Below the pieces are notes generated by a model, which was not told the DNA's origin, searched no databases, and worked only from the letters and a program-made list of their open reading frames with translations. 43,215 nt of DNA, from positions 1 to 43,215 of the forward strand of contig CAIWBA010000201.1 of assembly GCA_903910765.1 (NCBI GenBank), read 5' to 3'. This document shows positions 17,812 to 25,190 of this stretch, in pieces. The DNA comes from an uncultured Bacteroidota bacterium (GTDB lineage: Bacteria; Bacteroidota; Bacteroidia; Chitinophagales; Chitinophagaceae). Numbering within the stretch: the stretch's first letter is position 1; each line of letters opens with the position of its first letter. The position numbers and the translations under genes are program-made.

Positions 17812-18798
17812 TTATACTAATTGGTGTTTCAAATCGGACAAAACATTTTCTCTGGTCCATGCTAATTTTTCTTGAAAAGGCGATTTTCTTTTTTCGCAAT
17901 TTTCAATCGTGCAAATTGCACAACTAAAAGGCATACAACCATCTGTATGCACAAAAAATTCAACACTATCCCCAAATTTATTTTTTATCAATTTAGTAAA
18001 TTCATCCACTGCAGCATGCGCTTCATTTACATTAAAATACCAAGGTACTGTTAAATGACAATCAATGTGCATTAATGCACCATACTTAATTACCCTTAAA
18101 TTATGTAAATCAATCCAGTGCGTATGACGTGATAAATTAAGTTCTTCTATAACGCCATCCAATAAGGCCATATCTGCTTCATCCATAATACCTGCAAGTG
18201 ATTCTCTAATAATTTTATAGCCATTGTAAATGATCCATAAACCCATGGCAACAGCAATGCTAGTATCAATTCCATTATAGCCAGTATACAACACAAGCCC
18301 AATGCCAATGACCACTGCATAAGTAGTGTAACTATCAATCAGTAAATGTTGCCCGCTAGAAGTAAGTGCTAGTGAATTATTTTTTTTACCAATGGCTTTT
18401 GCAGTTAATCCAGCAGCCATGTTTAACACAGCCGTGGATAGTAATACCCAAATACCATTATCTAAGTTTTGTAAACTACTCGGTTCAAAAAAAGTGATGA
18501 TAGATTCATACAAAATAATTCCCCCTGCTGTTATAATTAAACTACCTTCAAAAGCCGCCGATATAAACTCTGCTTTACCATGACCATAGGGATGGTCTTT
18601 GTCTTTGGGTTTCGATGCTACATATAAACTGTATAATCCAATTAGCCCTGCCATTACATTTACAATACTTTCCAATGCATCCGATAGTACGGATAAGGAA
18701 TGCGTCATAAAGTAAGCAACAAATTTAAGTATGAATAAAACGATACTTAAACTAGTAACAAAAAATTGAATCTTTAAATTTTGTTTTGATTTTTGCAC
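17812..18798 (-). CDS. Cation diffusion facilitator (CDF) metal transporter
   Basis: A 328-residue metal efflux transporter with six predicted membrane helices (about 10-200) and a cytoplasmic C-terminal domain. Family motifs are SLSVLSDALESIVNV (about 34-48), DHPYGHGKAEF (about 68-78) and HLLID in helix 5. The transport site departs from the zinc type: helix 2 offers E43 and N47 where many CDFs have H/D and D, while H151 and D155 in helix 5 are conserved. The C-terminus has five clustered cysteines, in GCMPFSCAICTIENCEK. The start is a GTG at 18796-18798, supported by an exact -7 box 30 nt upstream. Metal specificity cannot be assigned. Confidence 0.92.
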   Translation of the reverse strand: MQKSKQNLKIQFFVTSLSIVLFILKFVAYFMTHSLSVLSDALESIVNVMAGLIGLYSLYVASKPKDKDHPYGHGKAEFISAAFEGSLIITAGGIILYESIITFFEPSSLQNLDNGIWVLLSTAVLNMAAGLTAKAIGKKNNSLALTSSGQHLLIDSYTTYAVVIGIGLVLYTGYNGIDTSIAVAMGLWIIYNGYKIIRESLAGIMDEADMALLDGVIEELNLSRHTHWIDLHNLRVIKYGALMHIDCHLTVPWYFNVNEAHAAVDEFTKLIKNKFGDSVEFFVHTDGCMPFSCAICTIENCEKRKSPFQEKLAWTRENVLSDLKHQLV

Positions 18799-18828
18799 TT
18801 ATCGGAAATTGATAAACATTTAATTATA

Positions 18829-18836
18829 CAAATGTA
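18829..18836 (-). promoter_or_regulatory. -7 promoter box of the CDF gene
   Basis: Minus-strand TACATTTG, exact TAnnTTTG match, 30 nt before the GTG start, in the 58-bp gap after the superoxide dismutase gene. Confidence 0.55.
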
Positions 18837-18856
18837 TTGTTGGGCTTAGTAGTTAA

Positions 18857-19588
18857 TTAATGATTTGCTTCGTCAAATCTTTTTTGTACAAATTCCCAGT
18901 TCACTAAATTCCACCAATTATTAATATAGTCGGGACGCTTATTTTGGTATTTTAAATAATAGGCATGCTCCCAAACATCCAATCCTAATAATGGGAAACC
19001 TTTTACTTCCGCAATATCCATCAAAGGATTATCTTGATTTGGGGTAGAACAAATTGCCAACCCGCCTTCTTTTTTAATAATCAACCAAGCCCAACCACTA
19101 CCAAATCTTGTTTTTGCTGCATCACCAAAAGCAGTTTTGAATGCATCAAAGGAACCAAAGGTTTTTGTAATTGCGTCGGCTAAAGTTCCGGAAGGGGCTG
19201 TTGCTGGCGCCGGCTTCATTAATTGCCAAAATAGTTCATGGTTATAATGACCACCTGCATTATTTCGCATCTTAGGTGTGTAGTGTGAAATATTTTTTAT
19301 CAAATCGGTGAATGCTAATTGTGTAGTATCCACTTTTTCAGCGGCACATGCATCTTTTAAATTGGTCGCATAAGTTGCTGCATGTTTCGTGTAATGAATT
19401 TCCATGGTCATCGCATCAATAAATGGTTCTAATGCATTATAAGCATAAGGCAACGGGTGTTGCTGATAGGCCGTTATATCCAAACTATTTGTTGCAATGG
19501 TTGAAAAAATTGGCATAGCCGCAATAGCCATACCCGCTTTACCTGTTGTTTGAATAAACTGGCGTCGATTTTGGGTTGAATTTGACAT
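18857..19588 (-). CDS. Fe/Mn superoxide dismutase with Tat-type signal
   Basis: Converts superoxide to O2 and H2O2. Metal ligands are visible as H65 (MEIHYTKH), H117 (NHELFW), D204 and H208 (DVWEHAYY). The second-sphere pattern NNAGGH at 109-114 and Q185 in STPNQDNPL resemble manganese-type enzymes, although the metal cannot be fixed from sequence. The first about 40 residues form an extension with a twin-arginine motif, NRRQFIQ, then a hydrophobic stretch GKAGMAIAAMP, indicating Tat export to the periplasm. Its start is 4 bp from the stop of the LptF-type permease gene, so it is probably cotranscribed with that gene and the START-like gene. Confidence 0.95.
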   Translation of the reverse strand: MSNSTQNRRQFIQTTGKAGMAIAAMPIFSTIATNSLDITAYQQHPLPYAYNALEPFIDAMTMEIHYTKHAATYATNLKDACAAEKVDTTQLAFTDLIKNISHYTPKMRNNAGGHYNHELFWQLMKPAPATAPSGTLADAITKTFGSFDAFKTAFGDAAKTRFGSGWAWLIIKKEGGLAICSTPNQDNPLMDIAEVKGFPLLGLDVWEHAYYLKYQNKRPDYINNWWNLVNWEFVQKRFDEANH

Positions 19589-19592
19589 GATT

Positions 19593-21020
19593 TTATTTTT
19601 TAAAGTACTTCTGTAAAGTTACCTTAATTGGTTGTAAAAGTCGGTAGTAAAATTCCTGGTTAAATAGCTGGGAATCGCGCATCGCTTTATAGATTAAAAA
19701 CAAACCAATGGGGACTAAAATCATGGAGGAAAGCCACATACCATTAAATACAGACCATTCTCCCGTTTTGGCCAATTTCTCGCCAAAATTGTTGAATAAG
19801 AAAAAGAATACGAAAAATATGATCGCTGAAATCATGGGGGTACCCAATCCTCCTTTTCGAATGATGGATCCGAGTGGTGCACCAATTAAGAATAATACCA
19901 AGCAAGCAATGGATAAGGTGAATTTTCGATGCCATTCAATACTATGTATGGCTACTGTATTTTTATTATCTGTATAAATTTGCCCTAACATTTTAAAATT
20001 ATTATCAATGGAGGCTAATTGATATCCCGCCGCTTCACCCACACTTGTCGCTAGGGAATCAGGAATAATTTGGGATATTTTTTTTATGGGCGTTTTTGAC
20101 TCTTTTTTGCCAAACAATTGGGTGCTATCTTTGTATAACAAAAAGCGTAAGTAAGGCGTAAGCTCTGTCTCAGTTCTCTTTACTAAAAGACTATCCATAT
20201 TGGAAATAGAATCAATCGCCTTGCCTAACTGCCGAACGCTCAGCATCTTTGGATCATATAAAATATCATTTGACTTATTTACTTGAAAGCTTTTTAAATC
20301 AAATACTTTTTTATATTCCTTAAAATAGAGTCTGGTGAATTCCGTATTGGTCGTGGACCTAAGGCCTCTTTCTTGGTATCGCCATCCTTTGTACATGATG
20401 AATTCCAAGAATTTTTTATTGGGAGAAACACGCATTACCCCCGATTCTGCAATTAAATAGTTGTCTTGTAAACCAAATCTTTTTTCAAAAATTACAATGT
20501 TGTGTATGATACTATCGTTTGCTTCTTTTTTTCCTAATTTAATTACATAGCCATCAATCTTATCATAAAAAACCCCTTCTTTTAAATCAATAGCAGGCTT
20601 GGCGACAATAATTTCATATTTTAAATTCGTGAGTTTCATTTGCGTAACAGGAATGATATTGTTCGCAAACAAAAAGGCAAGACCCGCTAATAAAACGGCA
20701 AATAAAAATAAGGGACGCATAAATCGCGTCAATGGAATACCTGCTGCTTTTATGGCAACTAGTTCAAAGCTTTCTCCTAAATTTCCAAAAGTCATAATGG
20801 ACGAAAACAATAAGGCCAATGGAAGTGCAGTGGTAAAAGTGCTTACTGATACAAGGCCAATTAATTCTATAATGGTAAGAAAGTCAAGCCCTTTACCTAC
20901 TAAATCATCAATGTATAACCAAAAAAACTGCATGGTCAACACAAATATACAAATGGCCAAAGCAGCCAAAAACGGCGCAATGAATGCGCGCAGAATTAGT
21001 ATGTCTAATTTTTTGAACAA
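19593..21020 (-). CDS. LptF/LptG-family permease
   Basis: A 475-residue YjgP/YjgQ family inner-membrane protein. LptF/LptG are the membrane subunits of the LptB2FG exporter that extracts lipopolysaccharide (family knowledge). Helices lie at about 10-35, 52-78 and 98-120. A large periplasmic beta-jellyroll region spans about 125-360. Three helices follow at about 370-460 with the conserved APLGSIIRKGGLGTPM. The N-terminal pattern ILRAFIAPFLAAL is typical. The start is TTG (21018-21020); the next ATG is 29 codons on, inside helix 1. It sits between the START-like gene (14-bp gap) and SOD (4-bp gap). I cannot say whether it is LptF or LptG. Confidence 0.93.
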   Translation of the reverse strand: MFKKLDILILRAFIAPFLAALAICIFVLTMQFFWLYIDDLVGKGLDFLTIIELIGLVSVSTFTTALPLALLFSSIMTFGNLGESFELVAIKAAGIPLTRFMRPLFLFAVLLAGLAFLFANNIIPVTQMKLTNLKYEIIVAKPAIDLKEGVFYDKIDGYVIKLGKKEANDSIIHNIVIFEKRFGLQDNYLIAESGVMRVSPNKKFLEFIMYKGWRYQERGLRSTTNTEFTRLYFKEYKKVFDLKSFQVNKSNDILYDPKMLSVRQLGKAIDSISNMDSLLVKRTETELTPYLRFLLYKDSTQLFGKKESKTPIKKISQIIPDSLATSVGEAAGYQLASIDNNFKMLGQIYTDNKNTVAIHSIEWHRKFTLSIACLVLFLIGAPLGSIIRKGGLGTPMISAIIFFVFFFLFNNFGEKLAKTGEWSVFNGMWLSSMILVPIGLFLIYKAMRDSQLFNQEFYYRLLQPIKVTLQKYFKK

Positions 21021-21034
21021 TGTTAAAGTACTAG

Positions 21035-21421
21035 CTAGCTACCACCAACGCGATGAAATAGCTCTTTAATTTGATATTCCCAAAGTCGGCTTTGGTCTTT
21101 AATTTCATTTTTTTCAGCAAAATCTTTGATGATTAAAATGGTTTGATTTGAGATTTCAGTTTTCTCAATGCTGAATTCAAAATATTCATTTTTATCACTA
21201 TGCAGCCATTTGAATCGTATAAATTTATCTGCTTCTTGGTCTAATAATTCTGCCTTATCAGGTACACCACCGTTCCATGAAAAACTGAAAACGTTTTCCC
21301 ATTCGTCCACTTTATCAGCAAACCATTCTTGTAATCCAGAAGCAGTGGATAAAAACTCAAATAATATATTTGGAGAGCATCTCACGGGAAATTCAAGTGT
21401 AAATAATTGTTTCTTACTCAT
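21035..21421 (-). CDS. START-like domain protein (SRPBCC fold)
   Basis: A 128-residue soluble protein resembling the START-like family found in Bacteroidota, part of the SRPBCC/Bet v1 superfamily of hydrophobic-ligand-binding folds. Features are the N-terminal strand KKQLFTLEFPVRCSPNILF, the helix FLSTASGLQEWFADKV (about 23-38), the strand FSFSWNG, and a long C-terminal helix ending LWEYQIKELFHRVGGS. Ligand and function are unknown. It starts a minus-strand run with the LptF-type permease and SOD. The permease neighbour suggests, but does not show, a link to lipid or envelope handling. Confidence 0.85.
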   Translation of the reverse strand: MSKKQLFTLEFPVRCSPNILFEFLSTASGLQEWFADKVDEWENVFSFSWNGGVPDKAELLDQEADKFIRFKWLHSDKNEYFEFSIEKTEISNQTILIIKDFAEKNEIKDQSRLWEYQIKELFHRVGGS

Positions 21422-21544
21422 ATAAAATCGAATGCCGCTTTAATTTGGGCTCGTTAGTTGCAATGATATTAAATAATTGGTAGGTTCCAAGTATTTTTTT
21501 TGTTAATTCATTCACAGCTTTTTAAGGCAAGGATGAATATTTCC

Positions 21545-21552
21545 TAAATTTG
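21545..21552 (+). promoter_or_regulatory. Orphan -7 box in the ffh upstream region
   Basis: TAAATTTG matches TAnnTTTG exactly but lies 138 nt before ffh. It may be a second, distal ffh promoter, the promoter of a short RNA, or chance in AT-rich DNA. A trivial ATG-AAA-AAT-TAA mini-frame lies just downstream. Confidence 0.3.
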
Positions 21553-21593
21553 ATATAAGTGTTTGATAATCATATTATTATGAAAAATTAAAA

Positions 21594-21609
21594 ATGCACT
21601 TACGTGCAT
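21594..21609. repeat. Perfect inverted repeat upstream of ffh
   Basis: ATGCAC-TTAC-GTGCAT: 6-bp perfect arms around a 4-nt centre. It could be a protein-binding dyad or a small hairpin; the A-rich tract after it does not resemble a plus-strand terminator. Confidence 0.5.
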
Positions 21610-21625
21610 AAAAAATTTAGTACCC

Positions 21626-21648
21626 GTGTTGATTAACTTAAACAACAC
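21626..21648. promoter_or_regulatory. Near-perfect 23-bp dyad, candidate operator of ffh
   Basis: Left half GTGTTGATTAA, centre C, right half TTAAACAACAC. Ten of eleven pairs are complementary (one A/A mismatch at the seventh). The dyad ends 14 nt before the exact -7 box of ffh, so it covers the region where a -33 element would lie. An operator role is inferred from position and symmetry only. Confidence 0.45.
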
Positions 21649-21662
21649 TCAAAGTGATGGCT

Positions 21663-21670
21663 TATATTTG
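21663..21670 (+). promoter_or_regulatory. -7 promoter box of ffh
   Basis: TATATTTG, exact TAnnTTTG match, ending 20 nt before the ffh ATG at 21691. Confidence 0.65.
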
Positions 21671-21690
21671 CACCCCATAATGATTTGTGT

Positions 21691-23010
21691 ATGTTTAATA
21701 GTTTGAGTGAAAAATTAGAATCGGCGTTTAAGCACCTAAAAGGGCAATCCCGAATTAATGATTTAAATGTGGCGAATACCTTAAAGGATATTCGTAAGGC
21801 ATTATTAGATGCGGATGTCAATTTTAAAATTGCAAAGGAATTTACAGATAAGATTAAAGAGAAGGCGATTGGTGAAAAGGTAATCAATGCGATTAGCCCT
21901 GGTCAATTGATGGTTAAAATTGTGCAGGATGAATTAACCACTTTGATGGGATCATCTGCTTCTTTATTGGATTTATCTAAAAGCCCCACCATTATTTTAG
22001 TGGCAGGTTTACAAGGAAGTGGAAAAACCACTTTTTCAGGAAAATTAGCGACTTATTTAAAAGCGCAAAAAAAATCACCCTTATTAGTTGCTGCAGATAT
22101 TTATCGTCCGGCAGCGATGGACCAATTAACCGTATTAGCGGAACAAGTTGGGGTAGATATTTTTGTAGAAAGAGAAAATAAAAATGCAGTTTCAATTGTA
22201 CAAAATGCATTGGTATATGCAAAAGCAAATAATAAAAATGTAATCATTGTTGATACTGCGGGTCGTTTGGCGGTGGACGAAGTGATGATGAATGAAGTGG
22301 CAGATATCAAGGCAGCCATTAATCCACAGGAAATTTTATTTGTTGTAGATGCAATGACAGGGCAGGATGCAGTGAATACAGCCAAAGTTTTTAATGAGCG
22401 ATTAGATTTCACGGGTGTGGTGTTAACCAAGTTAGATGGGGATACAAGAGGAGGTGCTGCCTTATCTATTAAATACACTGTTGATAAGCCGATCAAGTTT
22501 ATGAGCAGTGGTGAAAAAATGGAAACCTTGGATATTTTTTATCCCGATAGGATGGCGCAAAGAATTTTGGGGATGGGAGATATTAGTTCATTGGTTGAAA
22601 AAGCACAGGCACAATTTGATGAAGCAGCAGCAAAAAAATTAGAGAAAAAAATTAGAAAAAATCAGTTTGATTTTGAAGATTTTTTAACCCAGATACAGCA
22701 GATAAAAAAGATGGGTAATATCAAAGATTTAATGGGCATGATTCCAGGTATGGGAAAAAGTTTGAAAGATGTTGACATTAATGATAATTCATTTAAGGGG
22801 GTAGAAGCCATCATACAATCAATGACGGTATTGGAACGTCGTAATCCAGATTTACTTTCCCCAAGCAGAAAGCAAAGAATTGCCAAAGGTTCTGGTAAGG
22901 ATATTGGAGAAATCAATGCTTTTATTAAGCAATTTGACCAAATGAAACAGATGATGAAGCAAATGTCTGGGGGAATGATGCCTGGTAAAATGCCTGGTTT
23001 AAGGAGATAA
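21691..23010 (+). CDS. ffh: Signal recognition particle protein Ffh
   Basis: SRP54 GTPase that recognises signal sequences on ribosomes together with SRP RNA. The N domain is at about 1-90 (MFNSLSEKLESAFKHLKGQ). The G domain carries the P-loop GLQGSGKTT (about 108-116), VAADIYRPAAMDQL, DTAGR and TKLDGDTRGG. The methionine-rich M domain runs from about 300 to the end (MGNIKDLMGMIPGMGK; QMKQMMKQMSGGMMPGKMPG). The start is the ATG at 21691 (439 residues); an in-frame TTG two codons upstream is less likely. Own -7 box 20 nt upstream. It precedes rpsP and rimM, preserving part of the widespread ffh-rpsP-rimM-trmD order. No SRP RNA gene was recognised nearby. Confidence 0.97.
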   Translation: MFNSLSEKLESAFKHLKGQSRINDLNVANTLKDIRKALLDADVNFKIAKEFTDKIKEKAIGEKVINAISPGQLMVKIVQDELTTLMGSSASLLDLSKSPTIILVAGLQGSGKTTFSGKLATYLKAQKKSPLLVAADIYRPAAMDQLTVLAEQVGVDIFVERENKNAVSIVQNALVYAKANNKNVIIVDTAGRLAVDEVMMNEVADIKAAINPQEILFVVDAMTGQDAVNTAKVFNERLDFTGVVLTKLDGDTRGGAALSIKYTVDKPIKFMSSGEKMETLDIFYPDRMAQRILGMGDISSLVEKAQAQFDEAAAKKLEKKIRKNQFDFEDFLTQIQQIKKMGNIKDLMGMIPGMGKSLKDVDINDNSFKGVEAIIQSMTVLERRNPDLLSPSRKQRIAKGSGKDIGEINAFIKQFDQMKQMMKQMSGGMMPGKMPGLRR

Positions 23011-23077
23011 ATGATTGATTATCAGTAGTATTAATGATTTATTTTAGGAATAGACACCAATTTTCATCATTTTATAT

Positions 23078-23085
23078 TATCTTCG
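23078..23085 (+). promoter_or_regulatory. -7 box (7/8 match) of rpsP
   Basis: TATCTTCG differs from TAnnTTTG at one base and lies 46 nt before the rpsP ATG. The leader would be the usual length for a ribosomal protein mRNA. Confidence 0.45.
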
Positions 23086-23131
23086 CGTCCTATTAACCCT
23101 ATTTGTTAACGCCAATAAATATCTATTTAAC

Positions 23132-23653
23132 ATGGCAGTAAAAATGAGACTACAGCGTCATGGTAGTAAAAAAAGGCCTTTCTACTTTATAGTAGTAGCC
23201 GACGGACGCGCACCAAGAGATGGTAAATTCATCCAAAAAATTGGTACTTACAATCCTTTAACAGTTCCTGCGACTATCCAATTGGATCGTCAAAAAGCTT
23301 TAGAGTGGTTAAACAAAGGTGCACAACCTACAGACACGGTTCACCGTATTTTATCTTTCAAAGGAGTTCTTTATTTAAAACACTTATTACGTGGTGTTAA
23401 ATTAAACTTATTTGATGAGGCAACTGCGATGGCTAAGTTTCAAACTTGGTTCGCTGAGCATGAAGCTAATATAGCGAGCAAGAATGATGAACACAAAAAA
23501 GCACAAGCTGCTAAAAAAGTGTATGTTCCAGTTGTGAAGAAAGTAGCTGAACCAATTGCGGAAGCGCCTGTTGCAGAAGCACCAGTAGCGGAAGCTGAAC
23601 CAGTAGTTGCTGATGAAGCGCCTGCTGCAGAAGAAACACCAGCTGCAGAATAA
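23132..23653 (+). CDS. rpsP: 30S ribosomal protein S16 with acidic C-terminal extension
   Basis: Small-subunit ribosomal protein. The S16 core is at about 1-85 ([59 protein letters not shown]). The protein is 173 residues, about twice the E. coli protein. The extra part is a helical, charged region (about 86-125) followed by an Ala/Glu/Pro/Val tail (about 139-173) built from repeats such as EAPVA. Extended S16 proteins are usual in Bacteroidota. A strong terminator lies 24 bp after the stop, so rpsP is separated from rimM transcription. Confidence 0.97.
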   Translation: MAVKMRLQRHGSKKRPFYFIVVADGRAPRDGKFIQKIGTYNPLTVPATIQLDRQKALEWLNKGAQPTDTVHRILSFKGVLYLKHLLRGVKLNLFDEATAMAKFQTWFAEHEANIASKNDEHKKAQAAKKVYVPVVKKVAEPIAEAPVAEAPVAEAEPVVADEAPAAEETPAAE

Positions 23654-23676
23654 TTTTAAATTAATCTAGCTTTAAT

Positions 23677-23716
23677 AAAGCCCCTGGTTCCGTTTATCGG
23701 TATCGGGGGTTTTTTG
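23677..23716 (+). terminator. Intrinsic terminator after rpsP
   Basis: Arms 23677-23692 and 23698-23713 pair over 16 positions with one mismatch and a few G-T pairs, around the loop TTTAT. The core is CCCC against GGGGG and a run of T follows. Confidence 0.85.
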
Positions 23717-23772
23717 TAATGAATGCTTATTAAAAAAATCAAGGATAATCCAATTGTTCTGGTTCTAATAAT

Positions 23773-23780
23773 TAGTTTTG
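23773..23780 (+). promoter_or_regulatory. -7 promoter box of rimM
   Basis: TAGTTTTG, exact TAnnTTTG match, 26 nt before the rimM ATG. A TTG at 23754-23756, 16 nt upstream of the box, could serve as -33 element. Confidence 0.6.
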
Positions 23781-23806
23781 TGTATGCAACATTTTAAAAC
23801 AATACA

Positions 23807-24334
23807 ATGAGCGAATATATACATATCGGAAAAATTGTTGCTGCGCATGGTATTGGTGGGCAAATTATTATTGAACATGCATTAGGCAAACCCATTAATT
23901 TTAAAGGGATTGACGCCATCTTCGTTGAAAAAAATACAGCCAGCTTTATCCCTTATTTTATTACATCAGCTGTTGCAAAAACAGATATGTTAACTCATTT
24001 ACAGATTGAGGGCATTCAAAATAGGGAAGCCACCCAAATTTTAATCAGCAAAAAAGTGTGGTTACCGCAAGCTGAGTTCCAGCAGCTGGTTGATAAAAGT
24101 TCGCCCTTGGCTTTATTAGGTTATATGGTCAAGGAAAATGGCATTGATTTAGGACAGGTGCTAGAAGTTATTGAGCAGCCGCACCAATTGATGTTAACGA
24201 TACTATACCAAGGACAGGAAGCGTATATCCCTTTACATGAAGAAAGTTTAAAGGGGGTGGATCATGCAAAAAAAATTGTCATGGTTTCACTTCCGGATGG
24301 CTTATTGGATTTATATACCACCCCATCAACCTAG
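23807..24334 (+). CDS. rimM: Ribosome maturation factor RimM
   Basis: 16S rRNA processing factor that binds S19 during 30S assembly. The 175-residue protein has the RimM N-terminal beta-barrel (about 1-85, IHIGKIVAAHGIGGQIIIEH) and a C-terminal PRC-barrel (about 95-170: LLGYMVKENGIDLGQVLEVIEQ, YIPLHEESLKGVD). Sequence is divergent but the two-domain layout is clear. It lies downstream of rpsP, separated from it by a terminator and its own promoter box. The usual next gene, trmD, is absent here; a peroxiredoxin gene follows. Confidence 0.92.
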   Translation: MSEYIHIGKIVAAHGIGGQIIIEHALGKPINFKGIDAIFVEKNTASFIPYFITSAVAKTDMLTHLQIEGIQNREATQILISKKVWLPQAEFQQLVDKSSPLALLGYMVKENGIDLGQVLEVIEQPHQLMLTILYQGQEAYIPLHEESLKGVDHAKKIVMVSLPDGLLDLYTTPST

Positions 24335-24393
24335 CCAATTTGGAGAAAAAAAATTTTTTCTTTTAAAAGTCTACTAATTTAATAGGAAATACA

Positions 24394-24401
24394 TATCTTT
24401 G
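24394..24401 (+). promoter_or_regulatory. -7 promoter box of the peroxiredoxin gene
   Basis: TATCTTTG, exact TAnnTTTG match, 26 nt before the ATG at 24428, in the 93-bp gap after rimM. Confidence 0.65.
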
Positions 24402-24427
24402 TATTCTCACTATAAAAAAATAGCATT

Positions 24428-25063
24428 ATGAGTTTAAGATTAGGGGACATTGCGCCCGATTTCGAAGCAAAAACGAGTATTGGTGATATTAGCTTTCATG
24501 AATACCTTGGAGATAGTTGGGGAATTTTATTTTCACACCCAGCTGACTTTACACCTGTATGTACCACTGAATTAGGCCGCACGGCTGCATTGCAAGAAGA
24601 ATTTGCAAAACGCAATGTAAAAGTTTTAGCACTTAGTGTGGATGGTGTAGAAAGTCATCAAAAATGGATTAGTGATATCAATGAAACACAACATGTGCAT
24701 GTGGGTTTCCCAATAATCGCAGATGAGGATAAATCAGTGGCTAACGCCTATGATATGATTCATCCAAATGCTTCAGAAACTTTCACAGTTCGTTCCTTGT
24801 TTATTATTGGACCAGATAAGAAAGTGAAATTATTTATTACCTATCCTGCTTCCACTGGACGAAATTTTGTTGAAGTGTTAAGGGTAATTGATTCTTTGCA
24901 GTTAACTGCAAATTATAGTGTGGCTACACCAGCGAATTGGAAAGATGGAGAAGATGTAATTGTGGTACCGGCCATTAAAACAGAAGATGCTTTAGTTAAA
25001 TTCCCCAAAGGTTTGAATATAGTAAAACCGTATTTGCGTTATACACCACAGCCTAATAAATAA
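24428..25063 (+). CDS. 1-Cys peroxiredoxin (Prx6 subfamily)
   Basis: Thiol peroxidase that reduces H2O2 and organic hydroperoxides. The 211-residue protein has the peroxidatic site HPADFTPVCTTELGR with C45, and it contains no other cysteine, so it must be a 1-Cys enzyme resolved by an external thiol. The long C-terminal domain (about 150-211, with ATPANWKDGEDVIVVPAI) marks the Prx6 subfamily rather than AhpC. Conserved arginine is in TVRSLFIIGP. Cytoplasmic, single-gene unit with its own promoter box; structured RNA and a terminator follow. Name sometimes given in databases is peroxiredoxin or thiol-specific antioxidant. Confidence 0.94.
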   Translation: MSLRLGDIAPDFEAKTSIGDISFHEYLGDSWGILFSHPADFTPVCTTELGRTAALQEEFAKRNVKVLALSVDGVESHQKWISDINETQHVHVGFPIIADEDKSVANAYDMIHPNASETFTVRSLFIIGPDKKVKLFITYPASTGRNFVEVLRVIDSLQLTANYSVATPANWKDGEDVIVVPAIKTEDALVKFPKGLNIVKPYLRYTPQPNK

Positions 25064-25110
25064 ATGGCGTGTAATTGCTAAATGTATGTAAGGTAATGAA
25101 CGCCTCAGTA

Positions 25111-25149
25111 AAGCATTGTTGATTTTGTTCATCAAAATAAATAATGCTT
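25111..25149 (+). ncRNA. Long hairpin in the 3' region of the peroxiredoxin gene
   Basis: Arms AAGCATTGTTGATTTTG and CAAAATAAATAATGCTT pair over 17 positions with one G/A mismatch and one G-T pair, closed by a TTCAT loop. The next inverted repeat starts at the very next base. There is no U-run after it, so it is not a plain terminator. It may be a stabilising 3'-UTR structure or part of a small RNA ending at the terminator at 25191. Function unknown. Confidence 0.45.
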
Positions 25150-25164
25150 ACAGTGTGTCACTGT
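25150..25164. repeat. Second hairpin abutting the first
   Basis: ACAGTG-TGT-CACTGT, perfect 6-bp arms with a 3-nt loop, directly following the long hairpin. Could be part of one structured RNA. Confidence 0.45.
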
Positions 25165-25190
25165 TGTTGCGAGTCAGCTACCTTTCTTTT

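Larger units (their letters stand above)
21422..21690. other. 269-bp divergent intergenic region with dyads and two -7 boxes
   Basis: This gap between the START-like gene and ffh has no credible ORF or tRNA. It holds an exact TAnnTTTG box at 21545-21552 not adjacent to any gene, an inverted repeat at 21594-21609, a larger dyad at 21626-21648 and the ffh box at 21663-21670. Confidence 0.7.

Noticed and set aside
20599-21069. Long open frame (156 codons) antisense to the LptF-type gene
   Set aside because: Lies wholly over conserved coding sequence, has basic random composition and no family features; it is a by-product of the other strand.
21422-21690. Possible SRP RNA gene next to ffh
   Set aside because: I looked for the conserved GGAAG/AGCAG-type tetraloop region and found none in this gap.
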